A program made the translations under genes and the position numbers. From NCBI GenBank assembly GCA_039794405.1, contig JBDIVL010000003.1, positions 73,410 through 137,409 of the forward strand: a stretch of DNA of 64,000 bases, written 5' to 3'. The notes below the pieces were generated by a model. It had not been told where the DNA came from, did not search any database, and was given only the letters and a program-made list of their open reading frames with translations. Of the stretch, positions 45,630-53,978 are shown in pieces (positions within the stretch are counted from its first letter, which is position 1; each line of letters starts with the position of its first letter). Source of the DNA: JBDIVL01 sp039794405. Its GTDB lineage: Bacteria > Planctomycetota > Brocadiia > Brocadiales > Brocadiaceae.

Positions 45630-46312
45630 TATTTACCATCCTCTCTAATACCTCATGCGTCTGGCTTTTGTACCATGGGCATTTGCCTTTGTACCTTCGA
45701 TTGCCCAATGACCTACCCGTATCAACTACGGCTCTTTGTGTATCATTTCAGTCTCTATCTTTATATTTCTTCCCAATGCTGCTTATACCAAGCTCCTCTA
45801 CTGCATCATTGACTGCTCTACCCTGAAACCTTACCTTTTTTACACAGAAACTAAAGGATTACTATCCCATGCACGTATTCAGTATAGGAAAAGCTTAAGC
45901 TATTGCAAATATATTCATTTAGGGAATATAAACATGCTGTTTCGGTGCGCTCTTTACCGAGCACCGGGAATAGAATTCATACCGGTACTCAATTAGGTTG
46001 ACATTTCCCATTACAGGAAGTATTATGGTAACCACTTTTTTGAGTTTAGGGGGTGACCGTGAAATTCAGAGTCTTTATGGTATTGCCTTGTAAAAACCTC
46101 TTTTTTACGTAAGTTTTTTGTAAGCATACAGCTATCATCTGTCAGCCTTCAGCTTCGGCCAAATTGCTGATAGCTGAATACCACTTACAACTTCTCGTTC
46201 GGTCACAGCTACACCGCCCCAGGAATATAGAAATGCCAGACAGGTGTTGGCTTGTGTGATTCGGTTGATTTTTATCCCTTGAATATTTATTGAAGGAGGT
46301 AAATGGAAACGT
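45630..46312. other. 683-base intergenic region with a strong promoter and a long leader
   Basis: Contains an imperfect hairpin (45943-45966), a textbook promoter (45998-46026) and a 9-bp inverted repeat with an inner GCTGAAGGCTGAC-type repeat (46129-46176). No gene of its own is supported. The space after the promoter may be the 5' leader of the next gene or a small RNA. Confidence 0.5.
45998..46026 (+). promoter_or_regulatory. Near-consensus sigma70-type promoter
   Basis: TTGACA (45998-46003), exact 17-base spacer, TATTAT (46021-46026). The next coding start is ~285 bases downstream, so it gives either a long leader of the gene at 46313 or a separate small transcript. Confidence 0.65.
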
Positions 46313-47227
46313 ATGAGAAACTACGCGAAAGTATTTGTGCCTGCTGTATGGGTTTTTGTTATAAGCGTAAGTACGGTATTTGCATCTTCTGGTGGTCCTC
46401 CTGATGGACGAACAGGCTCTCCTGTCGATAACAAAACATGTCGGGACGATTGTCACAGCACCTATGAACTTAATGAGGGAAATGCCAAATTTACGATTTC
46501 TGCACCAAATAGTTTTGTGCAAGGTCAAGTTGTAGATATAAACATCTCTTTTAGTGATTCCAGCACTGCTAAACACGGTTTTGAGCTTTCTGCCCTGGAT
46601 GCAGGCAACAACCATGTAGGTACTTTTAGCAATATTGATGATACTACTCAGACTGCTGACGGAAATTATATAAAGCATACCTCTATTGGCAGCAGTCAGT
46701 CCGGAAATGCCAGTTGGAGTGTACAGTGGACGGCACCAACTTCTGAAGTACAGGTACCTGTAACCTTTTATGCTTCAGGGAATGAAGCAAATGGAGATAG
46801 TACTCCTCAAGGGGATTATATCTACACCACTACTGCACAAATAGACAGTGCTGCAACACCAACGGTAACTGCTACTCCAGTAATTACACCAACAACAATC
46901 CCGGTATGTGAACCTGATTTTATTTCTATTCAGAAACGTTTGAAATTAACACTCGGTGAAAGTAAAACGATAATTGCTACAGTTACAGGATTAAATGATT
47001 GTAAATCAGAAGGGGTAACAGTCAATGCTGTAGTTAAAACCGGGAAAACACGCGTTACCGTTGATCCCGATATTGCCACAGCAGATGAAAACGGCCAGGT
47101 AACTTTCACTGTTACGGCAGGTCAAAAGAAAGGTAATGCAAAAATACTGTTTACTGTAGAGGATAGCGAAGGGCAAGTTTTTAAAACTTTTATCATCGTG
47201 AAGATACGAAAGGTGCTAAAGAAATAA
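46313..47227 (+). CDS. Exported protein with CX3CH motif, Reelin-like and Ig-like domains
   Basis: 304 residues. A signal peptide (~1-25, ending VFASS) directs export. Next comes GGPPDGRTGSPVDNKTCRDDCH: a family normally written CxxCH ('choice-of-anchor V'-type) in which the Cys-to-Cys gap here is three residues (Cys43, Cys47, His48). Residues ~55-165 are a beta-rich Reelin-like domain, followed by a Thr/Pro linker (TVTATPVITPTTIP) and a C-terminal bacterial Ig-like (Big_1) domain. If the motif binds haem, it is a one-haem surface or anammoxosome protein. That is uncertain. An AAGGAGG precedes the ATG. Confidence 0.7.
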   Translation: MRNYAKVFVPAVWVFVISVSTVFASSGGPPDGRTGSPVDNKTCRDDCHSTYELNEGNAKFTISAPNSFVQGQVVDINISFSDSSTAKHGFELSALDAGNNHVGTFSNIDDTTQTADGNYIKHTSIGSSQSGNASWSVQWTAPTSEVQVPVTFYASGNEANGDSTPQGDYIYTTTAQIDSAATPTVTATPVITPTTIPVCEPDFISIQKRLKLTLGESKTIIATVTGLNDCKSEGVTVNAVVKTGKTRVTVDPDIATADENGQVTFTVTAGQKKGNAKILFTVEDSEGQVFKTFIIVKIRKVLKK

Positions 47228-47583
47228 TTATCCGTACTTTTGTGTGAAACCATATGCGGTTGATAGCAATTTTAGTACCTTAAAAATGCTTTGGGAAAAT
47301 GTGTTTTTTGCGTGTAGAACAAACCCTTCGGTTTGTTTTCCTGCAGGAACGCAAGGCTAAACCTCGCCTTACATTTCTCTTCTGTCCATTCGGATCAGGG
47401 ATGGTCACAAATGTTTTGTGATCATCCCTTTCTTTTTTGTTTGATATAAAGCCAACGGATGTTAAACTAATAAAATTTATGAAAATATCTTTCTGAAATC
47501 TTTGTTAAAATTTGTTTTCTCGTGAAAAAAATCCTTCTGAAAATTCTATACATTTTTATTACTAAAGATAGGGATATTTGTTG
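47228..47583. other. 356-base intergenic region
   Basis: Contains the terminator at 47398-47438 and AT-rich upstream DNA of the next gene. No gene is seen. Confidence 0.5.
47398..47438 (+). terminator. Rho-independent terminator
   Basis: GGGATGGTCACA (47398-47409) pairs with TGTGATCATCCC (47417-47428) at 11 of 12 positions, followed by TTTCTTTTTT. It closes the transcript of the CX3CH gene. Confidence 0.8.
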
Positions 47584-48648
47584 ATGAAAAAAATTGCAAT
47601 TACTCTTTTTTGCATACTTCTGGGTTTCTGTTCTTCCGTGCGTGCGGACACAATCACTTTGAGGAATATTAATAAGGATATTGATATTGAGGTTATGGGT
47701 GTTACCAGTGACCATGTAAATGTGGTAATAGAAAAAAAAGCCTTAAAATCTTTGAATATACAACTTGTAAACGATAAGAATTATCCCGATGCTATCTTTC
47801 TGGTTGGGACAGATGCGGCTATAGAATGTAAAATCAAAGAAATTACAGAAGATGTCATAGCCATGCTTATTCCCACTTCCATGATTTCTTCCCTTCACAT
47901 GACATTCTTCCCATCTGATGATAAAAATAAACAATTGAAGATGGCTCCTGTATTCAATAGCTCAAGTCCCGCAGAAATTGGGAATAATCCAAAGACATCA
48001 GCGCATCTAGCTATGAAAGAAGAAAAAAAGGGTCAAATGCAAGAAGATTATCGATTCGGATCTGAAATACCTAAAGATATTATTGAGGATACAATAGTTG
48101 ATGAGATAAGGACTTCTGGGGAGAAAGCAGATATTGGTAAGGATTATCGACTAAAGCTCATAGGGAAGAAAACAAAGAATTTTCCCGGTGAAAAGGGTGA
48201 TAGGATTGAGTTACAGGAAAGGCCTATAGGTAATGAGTCTGTTGTAGAGGAAGAAGAACTGCTGGAGGATGAAGTCGATGAAGGGAATTTGGAGCAAGAA
48301 AAACCACTTATTCAAGACAGAAATTTAGGTGCTGTTGAAGGAAAAATATTCCATAGCGGGAAACCTTTGGCTGATTGTCAGGTGAGTTTGCAGAGATTGG
48401 AAAAAGGCGGGTTACTATCAAAGGGATATCGGCCGATTGAAGGTGCCACAGAATATGTGACTATTACGAATAAAGATGGGATATATCGCTTCGCGAATGT
48501 ACCTCCAGGCTTGTATAAATTGTACTGGAGGTCTCATTCAGAAGAAACATGGGTAAGGCGATTTAAGATGGAACCGGATGTTATTGTTGAAGCAAATAAA
48601 TTGACAAATCCTAAAGTTATTGAAACCTTAAAGAGAACATTAAATTAG
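47584..48648 (+). CDS. Exported protein with acidic linker and carboxypeptidase-regulatory-like domain
   Basis: 354 residues from the ATG at 47584. The signal peptide KKIAITLFCILLGFCSSVRA is clear. Residues ~22-110 are beta-rich, residues ~120-265 are a low-complexity charged linker with a run of Glu (EEEELLEDEVDEGN), and residues ~268-340 are a CarboxypepD_reg-like beta-sandwich (GAVEGKIFHSGKPLADCQVSL, then GIYRFANVPPGLYKLYWRS). That last domain recurs in the cupredoxin at 49106, so the two may be related in part. No enzyme motif is seen. A surface or periplasmic structural role is possible. Confidence 0.6.
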   Translation: MKKIAITLFCILLGFCSSVRADTITLRNINKDIDIEVMGVTSDHVNVVIEKKALKSLNIQLVNDKNYPDAIFLVGTDAAIECKIKEITEDVIAMLIPTSMISSLHMTFFPSDDKNKQLKMAPVFNSSSPAEIGNNPKTSAHLAMKEEKKGQMQEDYRFGSEIPKDIIEDTIVDEIRTSGEKADIGKDYRLKLIGKKTKNFPGEKGDRIELQERPIGNESVVEEEELLEDEVDEGNLEQEKPLIQDRNLGAVEGKIFHSGKPLADCQVSLQRLEKGGLLSKGYRPIEGATEYVTITNKDGIYRFANVPPGLYKLYWRSHSEETWVRRFKMEPDVIVEANKLTNPKVIETLKRTLN

Positions 48649-49105
48649 TCTCTCTGTTTATAAAAGTAGCAAGTGTTTCGTTTGAGAAAAATACATAACA
48701 TGTTTGATTTAGTGTATATAAATAATTTTGTAATATTAAATCTGAAATCATCTTTTCAATAATGAAATCTTTTGCAGGTTTGCTAAAGTTTAGCGGTTAC
48801 TTTGCTTGTTGAGACGTATGAAAAAATAAAAACTTGTAAAGCAAGGATTTATGTATTTTTTTTTGTTTTTTTGCTTTTTTACTAAGTTAAGGAATAAATA
48901 TTGTTAAACTATGAAACCTATAAATAAGGATCACGGTAGTAGATTTTTAAATTGGCTTTAATTTTCTTCTTATGACCGAATTTATAATTGACAAATTCAT
49001 AAAATATATGTAATACTAATTATCTTGGGTTTTTCGTTTTGAACATGATTCTTATGCACATGAGTAAAATTTATAGTAACTTAGAAGATGCAGATGGAGG
49101 TAAAG
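48649..49105. other. 457-base AT-rich region upstream of the NXR locus
   Basis: Very AT-rich, with long T runs near 48850. The likely promoter of the following genes is listed at 48988-49017. No gene is seen. Confidence 0.55.
48988..49017 (+). promoter_or_regulatory. Candidate promoter of the NXR-linked gene block
   Basis: TTGACA (48988-48993), 18-base spacer, and AATACT (49012-49017) with an upstream TG that makes an extended -10. It lies ~90 bases before the cupredoxin start and ahead of a block of co-directional genes. Confidence 0.5.
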
Positions 49106-49864
49106 ATGGTAAAAAGTTTGCGATTTGTTGCAATTGCCGGTAGTCTAGCATTTGGTGTGGTGGGTGGTTTGTGCAGTATAAACAATGTTATAATGGCAAA
49201 AGATAAGGCGCCGGCCTATCAGGAAGTTGAGGTAAAAGATGGTGGGACGATTGTTGGTACCGTTAAATTTGATGGTGATATACCTGCTGCAAAGGTGTTA
49301 AAGATTGATAAGGATGAACAGACATGCGGCCATGATAATAGGCAGTCAGAGGAATTGGTAATTAACGGGGAGTCTAAAGGAATAAAGAATGCAGTCGTGT
49401 CTCTTGTTGATATTGCAGCCGGCAAGAAGGCTGATACAACAACTGCTGTATTAGATCAAAAAGAATGTGTTTTTGCTCCTCATATACTCGCAGTTTCAGC
49501 TGGAACCAGCGTTGACCTTTTAAACAGTGATAATATAATGCATAATCTCCATTCCTGGTCGATTAAGAACCCAGCATTTAATGAAGGTGTATCAGGTGGC
49601 GGAAAGCTTACAAAGAAATTTGATATTCCTGAGATGGTCAAAATAACCTGTGACGTGCATAAATGGATGAGTTCTTTTGTTGTGGTAAAGCCGAATCCCT
49701 ATTTTGCTGTAACAGATGAGAATGGGCGTTTTAAGATTGAGAATGTACCTGCGGGAACTTACAAGATTGAAGCCTGGCAGGAAAAGCTTGGGAAGAAGAC
49801 TGGCGAAGTTACCGTTAAGTCAAAAGAAGAATCAGTAGTAGATTTTGCTTATGCGAAAAAATAA
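49106..49864 (+). CDS. Exported cupredoxin (blue copper) with carboxypeptidase-regulatory-like domain
   Basis: 252 residues from the ATG at 49106, with GGAGG five to six bases ahead. In-frame ATGs upstream at 49088 and 49094 lack that. After a signal peptide (~1-30, AGSLAFGVVGGLCSINN) the copper ligands can be read: His in NIMHNLHSW, then CDVHKWM (Cys, His and Met in CX2HX2M), a type-1 site. The C-terminal ~70 residues (PYFAVTDENGRFKIENVPAGTYKIEAW) are a CarboxypepD_reg-like domain. It could carry electrons between the cytochromes or NXR and another partner in the anammoxosome. It opens the NXR-linked gene block. Confidence 0.8.
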   Translation: MVKSLRFVAIAGSLAFGVVGGLCSINNVIMAKDKAPAYQEVEVKDGGTIVGTVKFDGDIPAAKVLKIDKDEQTCGHDNRQSEELVINGESKGIKNAVVSLVDIAAGKKADTTTAVLDQKECVFAPHILAVSAGTSVDLLNSDNIMHNLHSWSIKNPAFNEGVSGGGKLTKKFDIPEMVKITCDVHKWMSSFVVVKPNPYFAVTDENGRFKIENVPAGTYKIEAWQEKLGKKTGEVTVKSKEESVVDFAYAKK

Positions 49865-49928
49865 CTGTGATTAATGATTATAGACTTATGGATTGTGTAA
49901 TTTACTCGTTTGAAAAGGCGTATTGCTA

Positions 49929-52064
49929 ATGAATAATTCGAAGATATTACTACGGTTTACAAAAAGAAGTGTTTTTGCCGCTTTGTTGTTGCTCCTGCTT
50001 CCGATTTTTTCGCTCCTCTCGTTTCAACAAATGATAATTGCTGAAGATGCATCGGCCCAAACGGCACCTGGTGTCGAATTGCCACAATTCGAAGCTAGTC
50101 ATTCGTCCGAGCAGCCAGAGGGGCAAGCAGCGCCAAATGCTGAAGCAGCAGTGGCAGCAGAGGAAGAAGAGGTTGGGCCCGTACAATACCGTTCATTTTT
50201 TGGACTGGATTCCCGTGTAGTCGTTTGGATCGTGTCTGAGCTGCATCTCATGTTTGCTGCATTTGTACTTGGAGTTCCTATTTTTGCTGTTATCGTTGAG
50301 ATTGTGGGTTTTAAAGGTGGTGATGTTAAATATGATAAGATGGCTAAAGAGTTTACGAAGCTCTTATCTGCCGCATTTGCTACGACGGCATCGTTAGGGG
50401 GACTTCTTGCATTCTGCTTATTCGGTTTGTACCCGGAATTTATGGGACACATGACGAATGTCTTTGCTCCAACGATGTATGTCTATGCATTGATGTTTTT
50501 TGGTGAGGCCTTTACTCTCTATGCTTATTATTACTCTTGGGACATTCTTAAGGGAACATCTGCGAAGAAATGGTTTCATATCTCGCTTGGAGTTATGCTT
50601 AACCTCTTCGGTACTGGGCTAATGTTCTTAACGAATTCATGGGCTACTTACATGATGAGTCCTGCTGGAATTGTACCGACTACGGGTAAGGTTTTAAGTA
50701 TGTATGAGGCTTTCTACAATCTTCTATGGATGCCAGTAAACATTCACCGATTGATTGCTAATGTGTGCTTTGGTGGGTTTGTGGTAGGTGCGTATGCTGC
50801 TGTGAAATTTTTAGGTGCCAAGACGGAGGAAGAGAGGGCGCATTATGACTGGATGGGTTATGTTGGAAATTTTATCGGCATCGGGGCATTGATTCCTCTC
50901 CCTTTTGCCGGATACTGGCTGGGTCGTGAAATATACAGCGCTAGTCCTGTAATGGGTAATATTATGATGGGTGGTGCGTTTTCGTGGACATTTATTATTC
51001 AGGCCATCTTGATTGGTATGTTGTTTATTGGCGCTAATTATTACTTATGGCTTGGAATGGGGAGGATTAAGGGTTCTGACCGTTACACGAAGTTTATTAA
51101 ATATCTCGTCTTTATAATCTTTCTCAGTTTTGCAGTTTGGCTGACACCTCATAACTTGCCGCTCAGCGGTGAAGAAAGGGCGATGATTGGTGAGCAGTAT
51201 CACCCATTCTCTAAATATTTCGGTGTGATGGCTGCGAAAAATGCAGTTGTTAATCTGATTATTCTTTCTACATTCTTTTCGTTCTTGTTGTATCGGCGCA
51301 GTAATAAAGGTGAGACTGTACCATTCTCTGAGCAGGGTAAGGCTGGAAAGATCGGCGTATTTTCAGCAGTAATTTTTTGCTTGTTGATGTTGGTATCTTA
51401 TGCTATTTCTCTTAATTTTGTAGAGTTGGAGGCCAATGTAAAGGCGTTCGTGAAGCCGTTGGTACGTTCACTTTATATTCAATCATTTGCCATATGTCTG
51501 GCGGCCGTTTTAACATTCAAAAATAAGGGGAAGTTTGCTCAGATGATGTTGTTTGCGGTAACCGCTTGTATCGCTGTTCTTTATTTTTGGTATTACGGCT
51601 TTGAAGTTATGCAGAAGGCCAACCTCGTCTTGAGGTATTTGTCTGTAACGCAGGTTTCGATTGTGATGAGCTGTCTGATAATGAACGCCATCATAGATAT
51701 TTTTATGTTCCGCAAGGCGAAACTTGTTGGAGGTATCGTTTGGGGAAAAATGCCGGTACGGTCCCAATATGCGTTGTTGCTGCTCTGTGTCGTTATCGTT
51801 ATTCTCATGGGGTTAATGGGTTTTATCCGTTCCGGGCTTCGCATGGACTGGCATATTTATGGAGTCCTGCAGGATACCTCTCAATGGGCATATACTCCTA
51901 CTTTGGCTTTTATGGGTAAAGTAGTTGGCTTAATCGTTGCTCTTTTCTTAGGTTTGGTTGCCTTTGTGTTCTGGCTGGCAAATCTTGGGGAGAGAAAGGT
52001 GAAGGAAAAAGCGAATGCGTATGAATGTGAAAGTGTAGCAGCTAATTATGAGGACTCACACTAG
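49929..52064 (+). CDS. CydA-like multi-pass membrane protein of the NXR locus
   Basis: 711 residues. After an N-terminal signal/anchor and an Ala/Glu-rich stretch (~40-85, PNAEAAVAAEEEE) the protein has about 14 hydrophobic helices. The segment DSRVVVWIVSELHLMFAAFVLGV, with its helix His, and YALMFFGEAFTLYAYYYSWD resemble subunit I of cytochrome-bd-type oxidases. CydA-like proteins are known near NXR genes in nitrite oxidisers and anammox bacteria. No CydB is adjacent, so quinol oxidation or electron transfer rather than a normal bd oxidase is likely. The ATG at 49929 is preferred over a TTG two codons earlier. Confidence 0.75.
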   Translation: MNNSKILLRFTKRSVFAALLLLLLPIFSLLSFQQMIIAEDASAQTAPGVELPQFEASHSSEQPEGQAAPNAEAAVAAEEEEVGPVQYRSFFGLDSRVVVWIVSELHLMFAAFVLGVPIFAVIVEIVGFKGGDVKYDKMAKEFTKLLSAAFATTASLGGLLAFCLFGLYPEFMGHMTNVFAPTMYVYALMFFGEAFTLYAYYYSWDILKGTSAKKWFHISLGVMLNLFGTGLMFLTNSWATYMMSPAGIVPTTGKVLSMYEAFYNLLWMPVNIHRLIANVCFGGFVVGAYAAVKFLGAKTEEERAHYDWMGYVGNFIGIGALIPLPFAGYWLGREIYSASPVMGNIMMGGAFSWTFIIQAILIGMLFIGANYYLWLGMGRIKGSDRYTKFIKYLVFIIFLSFAVWLTPHNLPLSGEERAMIGEQYHPFSKYFGVMAAKNAVVNLIILSTFFSFLLYRRSNKGETVPFSEQGKAGKIGVFSAVIFCLLMLVSYAISLNFVELEANVKAFVKPLVRSLYIQSFAICLAAVLTFKNKGKFAQMMLFAVTACIAVLYFWYYGFEVMQKANLVLRYLSVTQVSIVMSCLIMNAIIDIFMFRKAKLVGGIVWGKMPVRSQYALLLLCVVIVILMGLMGFIRSGLRMDWHIYGVLQDTSQWAYTPTLAFMGKVVGLIVALFLGLVAFVFWLANLGERKVKEKANAYECESVAANYEDSH

Positions 52065-52174
52065 ATTTTGGGGATGGTCTGTGATAAAAGTTTTATTATA
52101 AAATTTTTAGTCACAGTTAAGGAGCTAAATTAGGTAAATCTTAAGATGGTATAATGAAGACATAGAGAGAACTT

Positions 52175-53125
52175 ATGAATAAAAGCATGTTAAAAATTAC
52201 GGCTTTTGGAATTGCAGTTATTGGGTTTTATATCTATATTACCGTGTATGTAGCTGGGCTTTCCGGTACCGGCGGGGGAGAATCCGCTGGCGGGGTGAGC
52301 CCTGAGGCTGGTGAAAAGATATTCTGGGGTGATGGGCAGTGTGGTACTTGTCATAAAATCGGAACAAGCGGGAGCGCAACGAGAGGTCCTGACCAGGAAG
52401 GTTTGTCTTCGCGTGCAGAAGAACGCGCAAAAGAATTGGGGCTGGCTTCTGGTCTTGATTACCTTGTGGAATCTATTGTAGATCCAGAAAAATATATTGT
52501 CAAAGGTTATGATAAGATTATGCCACGGGTTTATGATCCGCCGATTATGTTGTCACGGGAAAAAATCCTCGCAGTTATTGCCTATCTTCAGACGTTAGGT
52601 GGAGAGGCCGATTTGAATGCGGTTATGAAGTACAAAGATAAAATTCCTGAAGCTTCTAAGAAAAAAGTAAAACCATGGGTACCACCTGTTGTAGTAGATG
52701 CAAAAGAGGGAGAGGGAGTGTTTTTCGATGAGACGCGTCCGGTTACCTGTGGTAAATGTCATGTGGTTAATGGAAAGGGGAAGAAGGTTGGGCCGGAGTT
52801 AACGGGAATAGGCGCTATTCAAACTCCGGAGTATTTTGTCGAGTCGATTCTTACACCGAGTGCTAAGATAGTAAAAGGTTATGAGACGATGTATGTTATT
52901 ACAACGGACGGTATACCTTATAACGGCCTGATAAAAAGTGAGACTGATGAAGAAATAGTCTTACTGAAAGAAGAGAGTGGAGAGATTGAAGAGGTTGTGA
53001 TTCCAAAGAGTGATATTGAAGAAATGAAAAAGCAAGAGGTTTCGATTATGCCGGGTAATATCGGTGAGTTATTAAGTGTAAAGGATTTCTACGGTATTGT
53101 ATCGTTTTTACAAAGTTTAAAATAG
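52175..53125 (+). CDS. Membrane-anchored di-haem c-type cytochrome
   Basis: 316 residues. An N-terminal helix (~6-30, TAFGIAVIGFYIYITVYVAGL) anchors it, followed by a Gly-rich segment. Two CXXCH motifs are present: CGTCH near residue 62 and CGKCH near 195, each in a cytochrome-c fold whose axial Met may be in the KIMPRVYD and SIMPGN segments. The second fold includes YVITTDGIPYNGLIKSETDEEIVLL, a beta insertion seen in some haem-c proteins of Planctomycetes. It likely moves electrons in the periplasm-like compartment. It is co-directional with the CydA-like gene 110 bases upstream. Confidence 0.85.
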   Translation: MNKSMLKITAFGIAVIGFYIYITVYVAGLSGTGGGESAGGVSPEAGEKIFWGDGQCGTCHKIGTSGSATRGPDQEGLSSRAEERAKELGLASGLDYLVESIVDPEKYIVKGYDKIMPRVYDPPIMLSREKILAVIAYLQTLGGEADLNAVMKYKDKIPEASKKKVKPWVPPVVVDAKEGEGVFFDETRPVTCGKCHVVNGKGKKVGPELTGIGAIQTPEYFVESILTPSAKIVKGYETMYVITTDGIPYNGLIKSETDEEIVLLKEESGEIEEVVIPKSDIEEMKKQEVSIMPGNIGELLSVKDFYGIVSFLQSLK

Positions 53126-53170
53126 GTTAAGTTGTCATAAGTGACTGAATCAATTGACAGGAGTTAATTA

Positions 53171-53941
53171 ATGGCTAATAAGCGCAGTACGTTTTTGATG
53201 ATATGGGTGATTGCAGCTGTTATCTGTTTATATTTATTCCTTAGATATGCATCGCCAAAAATTTTTCAGGTGCTCATGGCAAAAGGTCATCCTATGCCAA
53301 CACCCAGTACTTTGATGATGTGGTACATGATTATGGGGGTACTGGCTGGCCTGGTATATGCGACTACGAGTAACCAGAAATTTGGTGATTTTCTAGGGTT
53401 TTTATTACCGGGCAGTGCTTCTACTTCAAAATATGTTCTTCAAAAATTACTATTTGTTTCGTTTCCAATCGTTGTTGGATGGTTTGTTTACACGTGGTCT
53501 ATCCCCGGTGCAGCATCACCTGTGGAACTGCGGATCCAACATCCTACCTTACCCCAAGAGTACGAAAAGCTTGAGAATCCTTTTCGACAGGCTGATGCTG
53601 TTACACAGCGTAGGTGTATTGAAGAAGGGAAGATACTTTTTCAAACAAATTGCCGACCATGCCATGGCTCGAAGGCCGACGGTAATGGTCCTTTTGCAAA
53701 CTCTTTCCGCCTAAGGCCTATTAATTTTCAGGATCCTGGAACGATTGCTACGGTAGTGGATAACTATCTTTTTTGGCGTATAAAAGATGGGGCTCCTGGT
53801 CTTCCGTCAGAATCTACACCTTGGGACTCTGCTATGCCTTCCTGGAAAAACGACTTAACTGATGATGAGATTTGGAAAATAATCATGGGTGAATATGATA
53901 CTGCAGGTGTTATGCCAAGGCAGAGAGAAAAGGTCGAATAA
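53171..53941 (+). CDS. Membrane-bound mono-haem c-type cytochrome
   Basis: 256 residues. Three hydrophobic segments at ~8-25, ~45-63 and ~90-112 anchor a C-terminal cytochrome-c domain with one CXXCH (NCRPCHG near residue 162) and a likely axial Met in DSAMPSW. A GGAG lies before the ATG. It follows the di-haem gene by 45 bases. It probably passes electrons between the CydA-like protein and the soluble cytochromes of the locus. The middle hydrophobic part is unusual for a simple cytochrome and may contact the membrane subunit. Confidence 0.8.
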   Translation: MANKRSTFLMIWVIAAVICLYLFLRYASPKIFQVLMAKGHPMPTPSTLMMWYMIMGVLAGLVYATTSNQKFGDFLGFLLPGSASTSKYVLQKLLFVSFPIVVGWFVYTWSIPGAASPVELRIQHPTLPQEYEKLENPFRQADAVTQRRCIEEGKILFQTNCRPCHGSKADGNGPFANSFRLRPINFQDPGTIATVVDNYLFWRIKDGAPGLPSESTPWDSAMPSWKNDLTDDEIWKIIMGEYDTAGVMPRQREKVE

Positions 53942-53978
53942 CATTATATTATTTTTGTGGTGAAAGACTTTCATCTAA

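Noticed and set aside
45736..45996. 86-codon frame after fabF
   Set aside because: No start signal, Cys/Tyr-rich translation without family resemblance; probably chance in intergenic DNA.
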